Shown piece after piece: positions 1 to 6,064 of a DNA stretch of 7,067 nucleotides (position 1 is the stretch's first letter; each line of letters starts with the position of its first letter). A model generated the notes under the pieces. It was not told the origin of the DNA. It saw nothing but the letters and a program-made list of their open reading frames with translations, and did not search any database. Position numbers and translations under genes: made by a program. The stretch covers positions 1 through 7,067 of the forward strand of contig QMUB01000059.1 of assembly GCA_003663695.1 (NCBI GenBank), given 5' to 3'. This stretch comes from Thermococci archaeon. GTDB lineage: Archaea > Methanobacteriota_B > Thermococci > Thermococcales > Thermococcaceae.

Positions 1-207
1 GAAACAAGCACAAGCATTACCTTAGGTGCGCTTGTAACCTCAAGACAACCAATGACCTCCTATATGGCGGATATCATGATGTCAGCAGCTGGAAGTGTGA
101 ATATTGCCGCTTCCTTGGGCCTCCTCCTTATAATCGCCCAGATTACGGCAATCATTCTCGTCAACGTGATAACGAAACAGAAGTATGCCTTCATAGGTTT
201 GACATGA
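1..207 (+). CDS. ABC transporter permease, C-terminal end (5' truncated by window edge)
   Basis: The first frame is open from base 1 and ends at TGA 205-207, giving 68 residues. It starts ETSTSITLGAL, which resembles the E-(T/V)-S-(A/T)-T stretch near the end of FbpB/PotB/ThiP-type permeases. A strongly hydrophobic segment (AASLGLLLIIAQITAIILV) follows and looks like the last transmembrane helix, with a short basic cytoplasmic tail (ITKQKYAFIGLT). Only 10 bases separate its stop from the ATG of the ATPase, and the ATPase ribosome binding site overlaps the stop codon, so the two are almost certainly co-transcribed and translationally close. The protein would form the membrane channel of the importer. 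The substrate cannot be told from this fragment; ferric iron, thiamine, polyamine or another small anion/cation are all possible for this permease class. Confidence 0.8.
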   Translation, partial: ETSTSITLGALVTSRQPMTSYMADIMMSAAGSVNIAASLGLLLIIAQITAIILVNVITKQKYAFIGLT

Positions 208-213
208 GGTGAG
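206..213 (+). promoter_or_regulatory. Ribosome binding site for the ABC ATPase
   Basis: GAGGTGAG is a strong match to the archaeal Shine-Dalgarno consensus (GGAGGTGA). It sits about 5 bases before ATG 218 and overlaps the permease stop codon. It decides the start: the in-frame GTG at 209 lies inside this site and would have no ribosome binding site of its own at a workable distance. Confidence 0.8.
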
Positions 214-217
214 AAAA

Positions 218-1282
218 ATGGTTAGTGTTAGGCTTAAGGATGTTGTCAAAACATTTGGTGAAACTGTTGCTTTAAAGGGGATAAGCTTGGAAATACAGCA
301 CGGTGAGCTCTTCACACTCCTAGGACCAAGTGGATGCGGTAAATCAACCACATTAAGAATTATAGCAGGGTTGGACTTTCCGGACAGTGGTGTGGTGAGT
401 TTCGATGAGGATGACGTTACTTATTTGAGCTCAAGTGAGAGAGGTGCCGTTCTAGTATTCCAGAACTATGCACTATGGCCTCATATGAGTGTTTATGACA
501 ATGTGGCATACGGTTTGAAAATCAAGAAGCTCCCCAAAGAGGAGATTGATAAAAAAGTGAAATGGGCCCTTGAACTTGTAAGACTAACGGGACTTGAGGA
601 TAGGTATCCGACACAATTGAGTGGTGGTCAGCAGCAGCGTGTGGCAATAGCAAGGGCTTTGGTCGTAGAGCCCAGAATACTTCTCCTAGATGAGCCCCTC
701 TCAAACCTCGATGCGAAGCTCAGGCTTGAAATGCGCTCCGAGATAAGGAGGATTCAAAGAGAACTCGGAATTACCGTGTTATATGTCACCCATGATCAGG
801 AGGAGGCCATGGCCATAAGCGATAGGATAGCCGTGATGAACGTGGGCACCGTGGAGCAGGTGGGAACTCCAAAGGATATATATGAGAGCCCGAGGACGGA
901 GTTTGTCGCCTCCTTCATGGGTAAGACAAATGTTATTCCAGCAAAAGTTGTGGAAAGGAAAGGGGACAGGGTTTCCGTGGAGTTCGAGAGCTATCGTTTA
1001 GATGGATTGACATATACCGAGGACAAGGATGATGTTGTGGTGGTTATAAGGCCGGAGCGTATACAGCTTCACCCGATAGAGAACGCGGTTTCAATAAGCG
1101 GCAAAGTGGATTTAATCGAGTACTATGGCTTCTTTATTGAGGTCGTCGGAATGTTTGGGGATACGAGGATAATTGCAAGAACCATAAGCGACAGGCATGT
1201 GAGGGAATTGAAGCCTCAGGGTGAAGTAACCTTCTACATAGACAGGGACGACATACTGGTTCTCCCGAAGCAGAACCTATAA
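218..1282 (+). CDS. ABC transporter ATP-binding protein, FbpC/PotA/UgpC type
   Basis: This 354-residue cytoplasmic ATPase would power the importer whose permease ends just upstream. All nucleotide-binding-domain motifs are present: Walker A GPSGCGKST at 36-44, Q-loop Q82 in FQNYALWPH, signature LSGGQ at 134-138, Walker B ILLLDEP at 154-160, D-loop SNLD at 162-165, and switch histidine H192 in VTHDQEEA. From about residue 235 a TOBE-type C-terminal domain follows, beginning TNVIPAKV and containing the typical RPE motif at 278-280. The length and TOBE domain match the MalK/PotA/FbpC group rather than the short ATPases of amino-acid or antimicrobial exporters. ATG 218 is chosen because GAGGTGAG stands 5 bases upstream. 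The gene shares an operon with the permease; a solute-binding protein would be expected further upstream, outside the window. The substrate is unknown. An iron(III), polyamine or thiamine importer is more likely than sugar given the permease tail, but this is inference. Confidence 0.92.
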   Translation: MVSVRLKDVVKTFGETVALKGISLEIQHGELFTLLGPSGCGKSTTLRIIAGLDFPDSGVVSFDEDDVTYLSSSERGAVLVFQNYALWPHMSVYDNVAYGLKIKKLPKEEIDKKVKWALELVRLTGLEDRYPTQLSGGQQQRVAIARALVVEPRILLLDEPLSNLDAKLRLEMRSEIRRIQRELGITVLYVTHDQEEAMAISDRIAVMNVGTVEQVGTPKDIYESPRTEFVASFMGKTNVIPAKVVERKGDRVSVEFESYRLDGLTYTEDKDDVVVVIRPERIQLHPIENAVSISGKVDLIEYYGFFIEVVGMFGDTRIIARTISDRHVRELKPQGEVTFYIDRDDILVLPKQNL

Positions 1283-1287
1283 ATTTT
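1276..1287 (+). promoter_or_regulatory. Putative TATA promoter of the DUF447 gene
   Basis: CCTATAAATTTT resembles an archaeal TATA box and overlaps the stop codon of the ATPase gene. Its centre lies about 39 bases before ATG 1320, so a start of transcription 25-27 bases downstream would leave a leader of roughly 13 bases. No Shine-Dalgarno sequence is visible in that leader, which fits a leaderless or near-leaderless mRNA. This is a sequence guess only. Confidence 0.4.
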
Positions 1288-1302
1288 TATCTCCTTTTTT
1301 CT
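1284..1302 (+). terminator. Poly-T terminator of the ABC operon
   Basis: Immediately after the ATPase stop codon come two T tracts, TTTTT at 1284-1288 and TTTTTT at 1295-1300, joined by ATCTCC and followed by CT. Archaeal RNA polymerase commonly terminates at such T runs without a hairpin. The first tract overlaps the probable TATA region of the next gene. Confidence 0.55.
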
Positions 1303-1319
1303 ATCCGTATTTGATAGCC

Positions 1320-1916
1320 ATGTTTGAAGAAGGCAAAGTTTATGAACTCCTGCTCGTGACTAAATCAAATATAACCCCTGTTGGTGTTGTTAAAAGGGGA
1401 GAGAGTTTCCACTTCAAACTCTTCGGTGGAAGGAGTGCTGCGGAGATCAAGGAGCATCCTTTTGCGGTTCTCCACATCACGCAGGATGCAGAACTTCTCG
1501 TAAAGGCTGCTCTAAACCTGCCTCTGGAGCTCGAGTTTGAGGAAGCAGAGAAAGTCCCGCTAAATCGTGTTAAGGGGCTCACTGCAATAGAAGGGAAAGT
1601 AGAGTGGAGCGAAGAGGAATGGGAGGACGAACTTGGCAGGACAACAGTTTTAAAGTGTTCACTAACTCCTGTTCACGTGAAAATGGTACCATCCCATCCA
1701 AAACCTCTGAGCAGAGCAGATTATGCCCTTCTTGAAATGGCGGTACACCTCACGAGGCTTTTTGTTGCAACGAGGAGGAATGATGTTGAGAGAGCCAGGG
1801 AGATTTACAAGGAAATATGGAAGAGATATCAGGAGTACAGGCATTTTGGGGGAAAAAGTGAAGTTGCGGAGAGAATTATCGGGCTGAGCTTCATCTCGAT
1901 GCGCTGGAACACATGA
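1320..1916 (+). CDS. DUF447 family protein, probable FMN-binding split-barrel protein
   Basis: This is a 198-residue cytoplasmic protein with no signal peptide or membrane segment. The N-terminal half carries the pattern typical of DUF447 proteins: a VTKSN-x-TPVGVV strand (13-24), then FKLFGGRSAAEI (32-43) and FAVLHITQD (48-56), with the TPVGV and ITQD blocks well preserved. The C-terminal half is mostly charged and helical (about 131-175). Archaeal members with solved structures have a flavin-reductase-like split barrel and are thought to bind FMN, but no reaction has been established for the family as far as I know. ATG 1320 is preferred over an in-frame TTG at 1311, because it is the better start codon and neither has a ribosome binding site. 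It is not clearly part of an operon: a terminator-like T tract lies before it and a 155-base gap after it. Confidence 0.8.
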   Translation: MFEEGKVYELLLVTKSNITPVGVVKRGESFHFKLFGGRSAAEIKEHPFAVLHITQDAELLVKAALNLPLELEFEEAEKVPLNRVKGLTAIEGKVEWSEEEWEDELGRTTVLKCSLTPVHVKMVPSHPKPLSRADYALLEMAVHLTRLFVATRRNDVERAREIYKEIWKRYQEYRHFGGKSEVAERIIGLSFISMRWNT

Positions 1917-1919
1917 TTA

Positions 1920-2018
1920 GATACTGCCAGAATAAGGAGAATGTTTTGATAATGCTAGTAAAGGAGGACAAAACTACACAATTGCCAAGCACACCACAAT
2001 TATCCTAAAGGTATCCAT
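1920..2018 (-). pseudogene. Copy C: decayed, inverted copy of the small membrane-protein repeat
   Basis: Read on the minus strand from ATG 2018, this stretch gives MDTFRIIVVCLAIV and then a TAG stop, followed by out-of-frame remnants. Bases 1975-2005, complemented, match 6178-6208 at 30 of 31 positions, including 25 identical in a row. Beyond that, blocks such as CCTC-TTTAC, AGCATTATCA and GGCAGTAT align by eye with copies A and B after small gaps, including a 7-base insertion just after GTGTA. There is no ribosome binding site before the ATG. It fills most of the gap between the DUF447 gene and the phosphoesterase gene, so that gap is mainly a gene relic rather than regulatory DNA. It might instead be a non-coding repeat. 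Confidence 0.6.
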
Positions 2019-2029
2019 GATTATGGAGA

Positions 2030-2042
2030 AACTCTTATATCT
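2030..2042 (+). promoter_or_regulatory. Putative BRE/TATA promoter of the metallophosphoesterase gene
   Basis: AACTCTTATATCT contains a TATA-like core (TTATATC, from 2035) preceded by a purine-bearing stretch that could serve as a BRE. The core is about 34 bases before ATG 2072. Transcription starting 25-27 bases downstream would give a leader of under 10 bases that just includes GGTGAT at 2063-2068, a short Shine-Dalgarno match 3 bases before the ATG. Confidence 0.45.
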
Positions 2043-2071
2043 CATAAACCTCTATCTTTTTTGGTGATAAT

Positions 2072-4090
2072 ATGAGAAAGGCAGTGGCTTTATTCTTGGT
2101 CTTGTTGACGCTGTCTATGGTTCAAGTAACTTCTGTAAAAGCAGACATTTTCCCAAACGAAGTTCTAAAATTCCCAAGCACGGGCACTCCAGCTATAGCG
2201 AAACCCGGGGAGACCATAACCATCCAGGCCGCCGATGGTGTGGATATAACAAAGCTTTCAATAATCTCAATCTTAAATGGCCCCTATGACCTTAAAATCC
2301 TTAAAAAGGAAGGCAGTACTGTAATAGCCCAAATTCCAGAGGATGCAGTTCCCGGAAGCTATTTCCTTCAAGTTGAGTCCAACAAGGGAAGTATAGTGAT
2401 TCCCAACGGTGTCTGGGTTCTTAAGGAATATCCAAAGGTGCTGAGAATATGGCACATAAGCGATACCCACATTACAAGCGGTTCCAAAGTTGGTTATGTG
2501 AATGGAGAAAAGTTCTGCAAAAGTTTGAGCAAATGTGGCGAGGGTGCTATCCCATTAACGAGTTATTTTGCCTCTGATAGTGCGTTTACATACGGTGCCA
2601 TGAACGATGGGGTGGATGTCATAATAAACACGGGTGATGTCGTTGATACCGCAGGAGATTTGAAGGGGTACAATCTTTATCTAAACACGGTTGAAAATGC
2701 CGTGGCAACAGGAAAGCCTGCAATAATGATCAAAGGAAACCATGATGATCCTCCAACTTACTACTCAAAGCTTGTCGGTCTAACCAACTTCAACCTGACC
2801 ATCGGGAAGTTCCTCATAATAGGGCTTGACTCCCATGGAGATCAGGCTCACCCCGATATGAGCCAGCTTGAGTGGATGGAGAGCGTTTTAGAGGCGAATC
2901 CTGATAAAATACCAATAGTTTTGGTGCACCATCCCTACTGGTACACAACTCCAGAAGGGAGGAGCGGAAGGATTGAAGGCTACAGCGTTTTCGATGATTG
3001 GGAAACAATAGCTCCATGGGTGAGCTGGTACTGGATTGGTGGAAAGGAGAGAACGAGCGAGGACATTGCAAAGCGCTTCCTTGAGGACGTGGAGAAGTAC
3101 AACATCAAGCTCGTCCTAAGCGGACACGTCCACGCTGATTATGTCCAAGTCTACAAGGATAAGAAGGGCAACGAGCACTGGTTTGTAACAAATACTGCAA
3201 CAGGTGCCCCGGATAAGAGAGAGGAAAACAACTGGTACGGCTCTAGGATAGTTGAGATAGATGAGAACGGCAATGTTAATCTTCCCTACATCCAAGATAT
3301 GTTTGGCCCATTAAGCTCTCTTCCAGTTCCCCAAGAGTTCATGGTCTTCAGAAAAACGGGGAGTGATGGGAGCGGTGCTCTCTTCATAAACAAATACAAA
3401 GAAGTTAGCGGAAAGTTTGTTCTCGTTGCTCCGGAAGGGGCAAAAGTGGATGATGGTGCCACTAATATAAGCTACAAGCTCTTGGGTGAAAGGACAATTG
3501 GAGGCAAGCATTATATGCTCTTTAACATAACGGTTCCTCTTGGGGAGCACCAGCTCGTTGTAACTAAAGCCCCGGACAAAACCAAGCCCACCGTGAAGAT
3601 AGCATATACCTCCCCTGCAAAGCCAAAGGTTGGAAAGCCCTTTAAGGTGTACTTCAAGGCGAGTGATAATGTTGGGGTCAAGGAGCTTTACGTGGAGATA
3701 GTCACAGCAGATGGAAGTAAGAGGTATACCGTAATCCCAACCAAGGGGGATCCCAATGGGGACTACTTCTATGCCCAAGTGGATAAGGTTGATACGGCAG
3801 ATTACATAATTAGAGCAGTTGCCATAGATTTCAATGGGAATGAAGGAAAAGCCGAAAAAATCGTAGGAAAGCCACCAGCAACCACAACTACAACTACAAG
3901 TACAACAACAAGCACTACAACAACGTCAACAACCACAACATCAACAACGAGCATAACAACGTCAACCACGACAACAACAAGCACCAGCTCGACAACTACA
4001 CCAACTTCGAGTGCTCAAGGGGGAACATGCGGACCGGCCACAATAGTTGCACTGGCATTAATTCCCCTTCTCATGAGGAGGAGAAAGTGA
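2072..4090 (+). CDS. Secreted calcineurin-like metallophosphoesterase with CGP-CTERM surface anchor
   Basis: This 672-residue protein begins with a Sec signal peptide (MRK plus a hydrophobic core to about residue 22, cleavage probably after A24). Residues 25-120 look like an all-beta N-terminal domain. The phosphoesterase core shows the family metal ligands in order: D131-x-H133 (SDTH), GDVVD at 188-192, GNHD at 222-225, H286/H287 in LVHHPYW, and GHVH at 351-354, so a two-metal active site should be intact. C149 and C155 could form a disulfide. From about 500 to 595 lies an Ig/cadherin-like beta domain (DKTKPTVKIAY...). A Thr/Ser-rich stalk (604-647), probably glycosylated, leads to C653-G654-P655, a hydrophobic stretch and MRRRK. 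That is the Thermococcales CGP-CTERM signal, thought to be cut and attached to the membrane. The protein should act outside the cell, tethered to the surface. The substrate, a phosphomonoester, diester, nucleotide or lipid, is unknown. Confidence 0.93.
   Translation: MRKAVALFLVLLTLSMVQVTSVKADIFPNEVLKFPSTGTPAIAKPGETITIQAADGVDITKLSIISILNGPYDLKILKKEGSTVIAQIPEDAVPGSYFLQVESNKGSIVIPNGVWVLKEYPKVLRIWHISDTHITSGSKVGYVNGEKFCKSLSKCGEGAIPLTSYFASDSAFTYGAMNDGVDVIINTGDVVDTAGDLKGYNLYLNTVENAVATGKPAIMIKGNHDDPPTYYSKLVGLTNFNLTIGKFLIIGLDSHGDQAHPDMSQLEWMESVLEANPDKIPIVLVHHPYWYTTPEGRSGRIEGYSVFDDWETIAPWVSWYWIGGKERTSEDIAKRFLEDVEKYNIKLVLSGHVHADYVQVYKDKKGNEHWFVTNTATGAPDKREENNWYGSRIVEIDENGNVNLPYIQDMFGPLSSLPVPQEFMVFRKTGSDGSGALFINKYKEVSGKFVLVAPEGAKVDDGATNISYKLLGERTIGGKHYMLFNITVPLGEHQLVVTKAPDKTKPTVKIAYTSPAKPKVGKPFKVYFKASDNVGVKELYVEIVTADGSKRYTVIPTKGDPNGDYFYAQVDKVDTADYIIRAVAIDFNGNEGKAEKIVGKPPATTTTTTSTTTSTTTTSTTTTSTTSITTSTTTTTSTSSTTTPTSSAQGGTCGPATIVALALIPLLMRRRK
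3881..4012 (+). repeat. Low-complexity ACA/ACC tract encoding the Thr-rich stalk
   Basis: Codons 604-647 are almost all Thr or Ser, written mostly as ACA, ACC, ACT and ACG with scattered AGT, AGC and TCA, so the DNA is an imperfect CAA/ACA repeat. The mixed codons suggest the stalk is under protein-level selection and not a recent triplet expansion. Length variation between strains would be expected here. Confidence 0.85.
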
Positions 4091-4107
4091 TCTCCTCCTT
4101 TTTATTT
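4076..4107 (+). terminator. Hairpin plus poly-T terminator at the end of the phosphoesterase gene
   Basis: AGGAGGAGA at 4076-4084 pairs perfectly with TCTCCTCCT at 4091-4099 around a 6-base loop (AAGTGA) that contains the TGA stop codon. TTTTT and ATTT follow directly. The left arm encodes the Arg-rich end of the CGP-CTERM tail. The 26-base convergent gap also has a T run on the minus strand (A tract 4108-4112) that may help end helicase transcription. Confidence 0.75.
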
Positions 4108-4116
4108 AAAAACTCG

Positions 4117-6036
4117 TCATTTATAGAATCTCCTGAGGTACGATTTCATTTTCTCGAAATCTACAATCCGCATTGAGTCGACCATCCAATCGGGCAGATC
4201 CCTCTTTATGTTGCTCCAGTATGCCCTGTAATCGAGGATTAAAACAACACCTCTATCCTCTTCGCTTCTATGAACCCTTCCCGCCGCTTGAGCCAGCCTC
4301 CTGTGAGCCGGGAGGTAGTACCCATAGTATCTCCCCTTCCTTTGGAATTTGTTCTCAAAATATCTCACCTGGGCTTCCACTCTAGGGGTTGGTCTTGAGT
4401 AAGGTATTCCTACCAAAATTGCCCCGTTCATCTCATCCCCCATATAATCCTGCCCTTCGCTGTTTCTTCCTCCCATGACTCCAAGTAAAACGCCTCCCTC
4501 TCCTCTGGAAGCATTTTTAAACGCTTTGACGAGGATATCATTTTCCTTTGAGGTTGCTCCCTTCTTTTCGATGAAAACCTTCTTTCCCACTTCTTCTTGG
4601 ATTCTAAGGGGGAGATTTACGGAAATGAGTCCTTCCAGAACCTCATAGGAAGCCGTGAAAACTCCAACGTTCTTCGGGATGAGCTTTGAGGCTTCCACAA
4701 TGTATTCAGCCATTCTCTTGTAGAGCTCCATCCCGCGCTCGGCCCCTCTCGTGGAGACATCCTTTGCAACCATCACAAGGGCATTCTCCCTCTTAACCAT
4801 GCGGGGAAACTTCTTGAGCATGACATTTTCAATACCCATAACATCTTTGAATGCCTCCATGGGGGAGAGCGTTCCGGACATGAAAATACATGAATGAACC
4901 TCTTTCACAAAGTCAAGCGCTTTCGAGGGGTCAAGAGCCACAAGCTCAAGTGAAAAGTATCCATTTTCTCTCTTCATTAAAAAGAGGTAGTCCTCCCTGT
5001 CCACCATTGCAAGCCAGTTCAGAAGAAACTCTCCAACCCTTCCAACGTATGAGCGGGGAGGTTTGTTCCTTTCGATTTTATCCTCCCTGATGGCATCTCC
5101 CACTTCGACCATCTGATTCAGGAATTTTAAGAGAATCCTAGAGTTGATATTCAGCGTTTCGAAGAGGTGCTTAAAGATGTCCGCTGGACTTATGGGGATT
5201 TCCTCCACTTTATAAGCTTCAGCCTTCTCCTGAAACAGCTTTTCGAGACCTTTCGAGAATATGCTGAGGAAGTTCGCTATCTCATGCTCATTGTATTCAT
5301 CCGCCTCTTTTATGGCCCGTGCCACACTGAAAATGCTCAACCTATCGCTCAATGCATTTATGGCTTGGTCGGGCAGATTGTGAGCTTCATCGAATATTAG
5401 GATTAGATCGGAGTAATCAAAATCAAAATACTTCATGAAATTCTCCCTAATTGAAGGGCTCAGCATGTAGAGGTAGCTGGCAACTATAACGTCAGAGCCG
5501 AAGGCTATTTTGCGCGTGAGCTCATAGGGACAGAATTCGAGCATCTCCGAGTACCTTAAAATCTCACCTGGTTCTGAGGGGTTCTCCAAGAAGTAGTTTG
5601 CTATCTCATCGAATTCCTCCTTTTTTTTCTTTACATTCTCAAAGAACTCACATTTTTTGAGCTTCCTTAAATTCCTGCACACTATCATTGCATTGTAGGC
5701 ATCGGGGGCGAAGTTTTGAATGTATTGATGAAGGCACAAGTCTTTTCTGCTTCTGAATTCCACGCCGCTGACCGGATTCGCGTTATTTATCGCTTTGAGT
5801 TCTTCTATGACGCGATCCATCTGTTTATGTGTTCTTGCGAGGTAGATTACCTTATACCCCTGCTCCTTTGCATAGGGAAGAACACCCGCCAGCACACTGA
5901 TTGTCTTTCCAAATCCTGTAGGTGCTTCTATTATGGCATTTTTCCCTTCCCTAACGGCTTCTTCAACTATTCTGATGAATTCTTCCTGATGTGGACGAAG
6001 TTCGCTGTATGGAAAGTACTCACTCATAAGCATCAT
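4117..6036 (-). CDS. xpd: XPD/Rad3-family Fe-S DNA helicase (SF2, 5'-3')
   Basis: This 639-residue helicase has the ordered XPD motifs: Walker A APTGFGKT (38-45), LARTH (67-70), DEAH (216-219), SGTLSP (387-392), GRNSEGQD (523-530) and QAAGRVHR (583-590). Four cysteines between motifs Ia and II (C101, C120, C129, C169) fit the XPD 4Fe-4S domain, and the SRKDLC block around C101 matches the human XPD SRKNLC block, so R97 corresponds to human R112. The CPYELTRK block around C169 is also typical. The family unwinds DNA 5' to 3'; in archaea its part in nucleotide excision repair is presumed and not proven. ATG 6036 is preferred because a TATA-like box lies about 24 bases upstream, implying a leaderless mRNA. 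ATG 6033 and ATG 6027 (MSEYFPY...) are close alternatives, and TTG 6039 is unlikely. DinG-like helicases are the main alternative, but the length and Cys arrangement favour XPD. Confidence 0.93.
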   Translation of the reverse strand: MMLMSEYFPYSELRPHQEEFIRIVEEAVREGKNAIIEAPTGFGKTISVLAGVLPYAKEQGYKVIYLARTHKQMDRVIEELKAINNANPVSGVEFRSRKDLCLHQYIQNFAPDAYNAMIVCRNLRKLKKCEFFENVKKKKEEFDEIANYFLENPSEPGEILRYSEMLEFCPYELTRKIAFGSDVIVASYLYMLSPSIRENFMKYFDFDYSDLILIFDEAHNLPDQAINALSDRLSIFSVARAIKEADEYNEHEIANFLSIFSKGLEKLFQEKAEAYKVEEIPISPADIFKHLFETLNINSRILLKFLNQMVEVGDAIREDKIERNKPPRSYVGRVGEFLLNWLAMVDREDYLFLMKRENGYFSLELVALDPSKALDFVKEVHSCIFMSGTLSPMEAFKDVMGIENVMLKKFPRMVKRENALVMVAKDVSTRGAERGMELYKRMAEYIVEASKLIPKNVGVFTASYEVLEGLISVNLPLRIQEEVGKKVFIEKKGATSKENDILVKAFKNASRGEGGVLLGVMGGRNSEGQDYMGDEMNGAILVGIPYSRPTPRVEAQVRYFENKFQRKGRYYGYYLPAHRRLAQAAGRVHRSEEDRGVVLILDYRAYWSNIKRDLPDWMVDSMRIVDFEKMKSYLRRFYK

Positions 6037-6047
6037 CAAAACTTCGA

Positions 6048-6056
6048 GGGAGGAGG
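6048..6056 (+). promoter_or_regulatory. Strong ribosome binding site before copy A
   Basis: GGGAGGAGG followed by T precedes ATG 6062 by about 5 bases. This is one of the best Shine-Dalgarno matches in the window and argues that copy A was, or is, a translated gene. No convincing TATA box was found further upstream on the plus strand. Confidence 0.6.
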
Positions 6057-6064
6057 TTTATATG
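6056..6064 (-). promoter_or_regulatory. TATA box of the helicase gene
   Basis: On the minus strand ATATAAACC (complement of 6055-6063) matches an archaeal TATA box. Its centre is about 24-26 bases upstream of ATG 6036/6033, the normal distance to a transcription start, so the helicase mRNA is probably leaderless. No Shine-Dalgarno sequence precedes the helicase ATG on the minus strand. The same bases carry the start region of small ORF copy A on the plus strand. Confidence 0.6.

Noticed and set aside
209..217. GTG 209 as start of the ABC ATPase, adding three residues
   Set aside because: The GTG lies inside the ribosome binding site that serves ATG 218 and has no suitable site upstream.
3311..3778. 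155-residue minus-strand ORF within the phosphoesterase gene
   Set aside because: It is antisense to well-conserved coding sequence, has no ribosome binding site or recognisable domain, and vanishes as a separate gene once the phosphoesterase is accepted.
3802..3984. Minus-strand ORF rich in Val (MLVVVVVDVV...)
   Set aside because: It is the complement of the Thr-rich stalk codons; the repeated valines only mirror the ACA/ACC/ACG tract and there is no start signal or family resemblance.
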